From positions 147,419,724-147,483,723 of the forward strand of contig OY856188.1 in assembly GCA_963693315.1 (NCBI GenBank): a DNA stretch of 64,000 bases. Reading direction: 5' to 3'. This document shows positions 62,696 to 64,000 of the stretch, in pieces; position 1 is the first letter of the stretch; each line of letters opens with the position of its first letter. This stretch comes from Diogma glabrata (taxonomy: Eukaryota > Arthropoda > Insecta > Diptera > Cylindrotomidae). The notes under the pieces were generated by a model. The model did no database searches. It saw only the letters and a program-made list of their open reading frames with translations, and was not told where the DNA came from. Both the position numbers and the translations under genes were made by a program.

Positions 62696-62701
62696 CTCCA
62701 T

Positions 62702-62965
62702 GTGCCAGGCTGCTTATCTGAATTGTTCTTCTAGATGAACTCGCGACGCTGATTCGAAATCTGCTGTCAGGCTGTGTCAGGCTGCCCTTTTTAACGTAGT
62801 TTCGGTGTCAGGCTGCCGAAATACATTTCTCCGGCCTGACACCATTTCTCCAGCCTGACATCGTGTTTTCACTCCAAAACGCATTATTTTTTATTGGCAA
62901 CACGTTTTTTGTACAAATTTACAAAAAACATGTTAGCCTGACACCTGCCTGACACAGCCTGACAA
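62702..62965. repeat. Cluster of GTCAGGC/GCCTGAC motifs, likely transposon end sites
   Basis: About nine copies of GTCAGGC(TG) or its complement: direct copies dominate at 62763-62820 and inverted copies at 62840-62960, for example TGTCAGGCTGTGTCAGGCTG and GCCTGACACCTGCCTGACAC. The arrangement resembles the subterminal motif arrays of hAT-like elements. An inner inverted pair, AACACGTTTTTTGTA/TACAAAAAACATGTT, lies at 62905-62937. Confidence 0.7.
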
Positions 62966-63030
62966 TCTTAAAAAAATTAAATTTTAAACTTTGAACGCTT
63001 TTCTATCATAACATACGGGCACGTTTACAC

Positions 63031-63152
63031 TCATTTGAAAAATACATGCAAAGGCAAGCATCAAAATGTACATTTAACAGTCCGTACAAACGTTAAATCG
63101 CTGATTGTTGATGTGCATTTCGATGCTTGCCTTTGCATGTATTTTTCAAATG
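63031..63152. repeat. Inverted repeat with ~42-bp arms
   Basis: TCATTTGAAAAATACATGCA (63031) is mirrored by TGCATGTATTTTTCAAATGA (ending 63152); inner parts AAGGCAAGCATC/GATGCTTGCCTT pair exactly and pairing continues with two mismatches. The spacer is about 38 bp. Confidence 0.85.
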
Positions 63153-63439
63153 ACGATTGATCGCTTGCTTTATAGTTTTTCAGTGAAATTGAATGATTAT
63201 CAGCGCGATATTTTGAAAGATCATATCAATAGATTATTGAGTACATCTCAGCTGAATTTTATTTTGATGTTTACTCTTTCATTTAAATAAAAAATATTAA
63301 CAAAATAAAGTGAATGTTAAACAATGGCAAGAACGAAACCGAAAGCACACACACTCAGTATTTGCATTAGAAGTAAAAGCATGTAAGTTTTCTTTCACAA
63401 GTGAAGACGGTTTCAACGAATTTGTACCATATATAAAAA
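63153..63439 (+). other. Unassigned short frames
   Basis: The 63105-63290 frame contains LNDYQRDILKDHINRLLSTS, which could be a helical fragment of a transposon protein. I do not recognise it. The next frame (63310-63516) runs into repeat sequence. Confidence 0.2.
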
Positions 63440-64000
63440 AGTCCAAGCGGCACGTATATCAGCTAGAAATAGGTAGATTTCGAGATGAGACAGTTTTGTG
63501 TGCCAGTAGAATCTGATGTATCAGATTAGTTTAAACAAAACAAACTAATTTCAAAAAGATATCGAACAAATTTTAAAAAGAAAATTAGCTACCTACAAGC
63601 AAAATTATATCTTTCCAATTTATTTATATTATATTTATTTTTTAAAATTATATCTTTCCAAAACAAATATCAAATCTACCACAGAACATGTGTGTGACAA
63701 TTTAGGACACAAACCTACGCTATATCATATGTCGTGCAATTACTGCAAAATATCAAAATAGTTTATTTCTAAGAAAAAAAAATTAATTTCTTCTATTCAA
63801 ATCTTTTATTTTTTGGACTGTTATAAGGTTGACATTGATTGTTATAAGGTTTTTGGAAATTGTAGTTGGGGATTGTTGTAAACTTTTTTGTTGAAGCCAA
63901 CAAGTCGAAAACCTCTAACTGCAGAGGTTTATATTTATAAGAAACGGATTAAAATGTTTCCACAGATTTTAAATTTATGAAGATTTTAAAAATATTAGTA
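63440..64000 (+). repeat. Diverged (TA)n-tailed repeat copy, cut by the window end
   Basis: Starts AAAAAAGTCCAAGCGGCACG, TATATCAGCTAGAAATAGGT and runs through the same blocks as 56550-57015 in the opposite orientation (GACGACATATGATATAGCG-like; CTGCAGAGGTTTATATTTAT). Confidence 0.75.

Overview
The window is AT-rich, intron-bearing animal nuclear DNA, most likely from an insect. It holds one large spliced gene of the NRF-6/acyltransferase-3 type, GT-AG introns, and dense debris of jockey/CR1-like and RTE-like LINEs, hAT, pogo, Helitron, ISL2EU-like and LTR elements, plus (TA)n microsatellites. I see no bacterial operon, tRNA, rRNA or CRISPR array. I cannot name the species.

The one host gene I can support lies on the minus strand from 60999 to 10280. 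It encodes an NRF-domain plus acyltransferase-3 multi-pass membrane protein. Nine exons can be placed with GT-AG boundaries: 60794-60999, 23371-23552, 22782-23088, 22434-22689, 21090-21323, 20927-21023, 20559-20844, 17250-17604 and 10280-10435. Their phases agree at every junction and every exon is open, giving 2079 nt (about 693 codons). The first and last exons were not found. Two introns are very large, about 37.2 kb (23553-60793) and about 6.8 kb (10436-17249), and nearly everything else in the window sits inside them or downstream of the last exon seen.

Layout. 1-6.1 kb: interspersed AT-rich repeats and a hAT (DUF4371-like) transposase remnant. 6.2-10 kb: a decayed jockey/CR1-like LINE on the minus strand with a 350-bp (TA)n tract near its 5' end. 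10.4-17.2 kb (intron): a pogo-like element holding a LINE fragment, a MITE and a Helitron, then a hAT element with perfect 8-bp target duplications and several foldbacks. 17.6-20.5 kb: a tyrosine-recombinase-like fragment and a second hAT with perfect duplications. 20.5-23.6 kb: a cluster of six exons. 23.6-60.8 kb (giant intron): a Ty3/gypsy-like gag-protease remnant; an RTE-like LINE tail; a LINE split by an LTR-like insertion that itself carries a roughly 4.7-kb array of a 288-bp satellite; an LTR/PBS-like tract; a THAP plus DDE_4 transposase and a SWIM plus YqaJ gene that may be two halves of one ISL2EU-type transposon; nested copies of a (TA)n-tailed repeat; two inverted hAT elements with a shared TA tract; a second LINE type; and a hAT MITE. 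61-64 kb: repeats only.

Most interesting points: the transposon-swollen NRF-6-like gene whose acyltransferase signature residues are replaced; the satellite array born inside a transposable element; the THAP-DDE4/SWIM-YqaJ pair; and several elements dated or bounded by exact target-site duplications.
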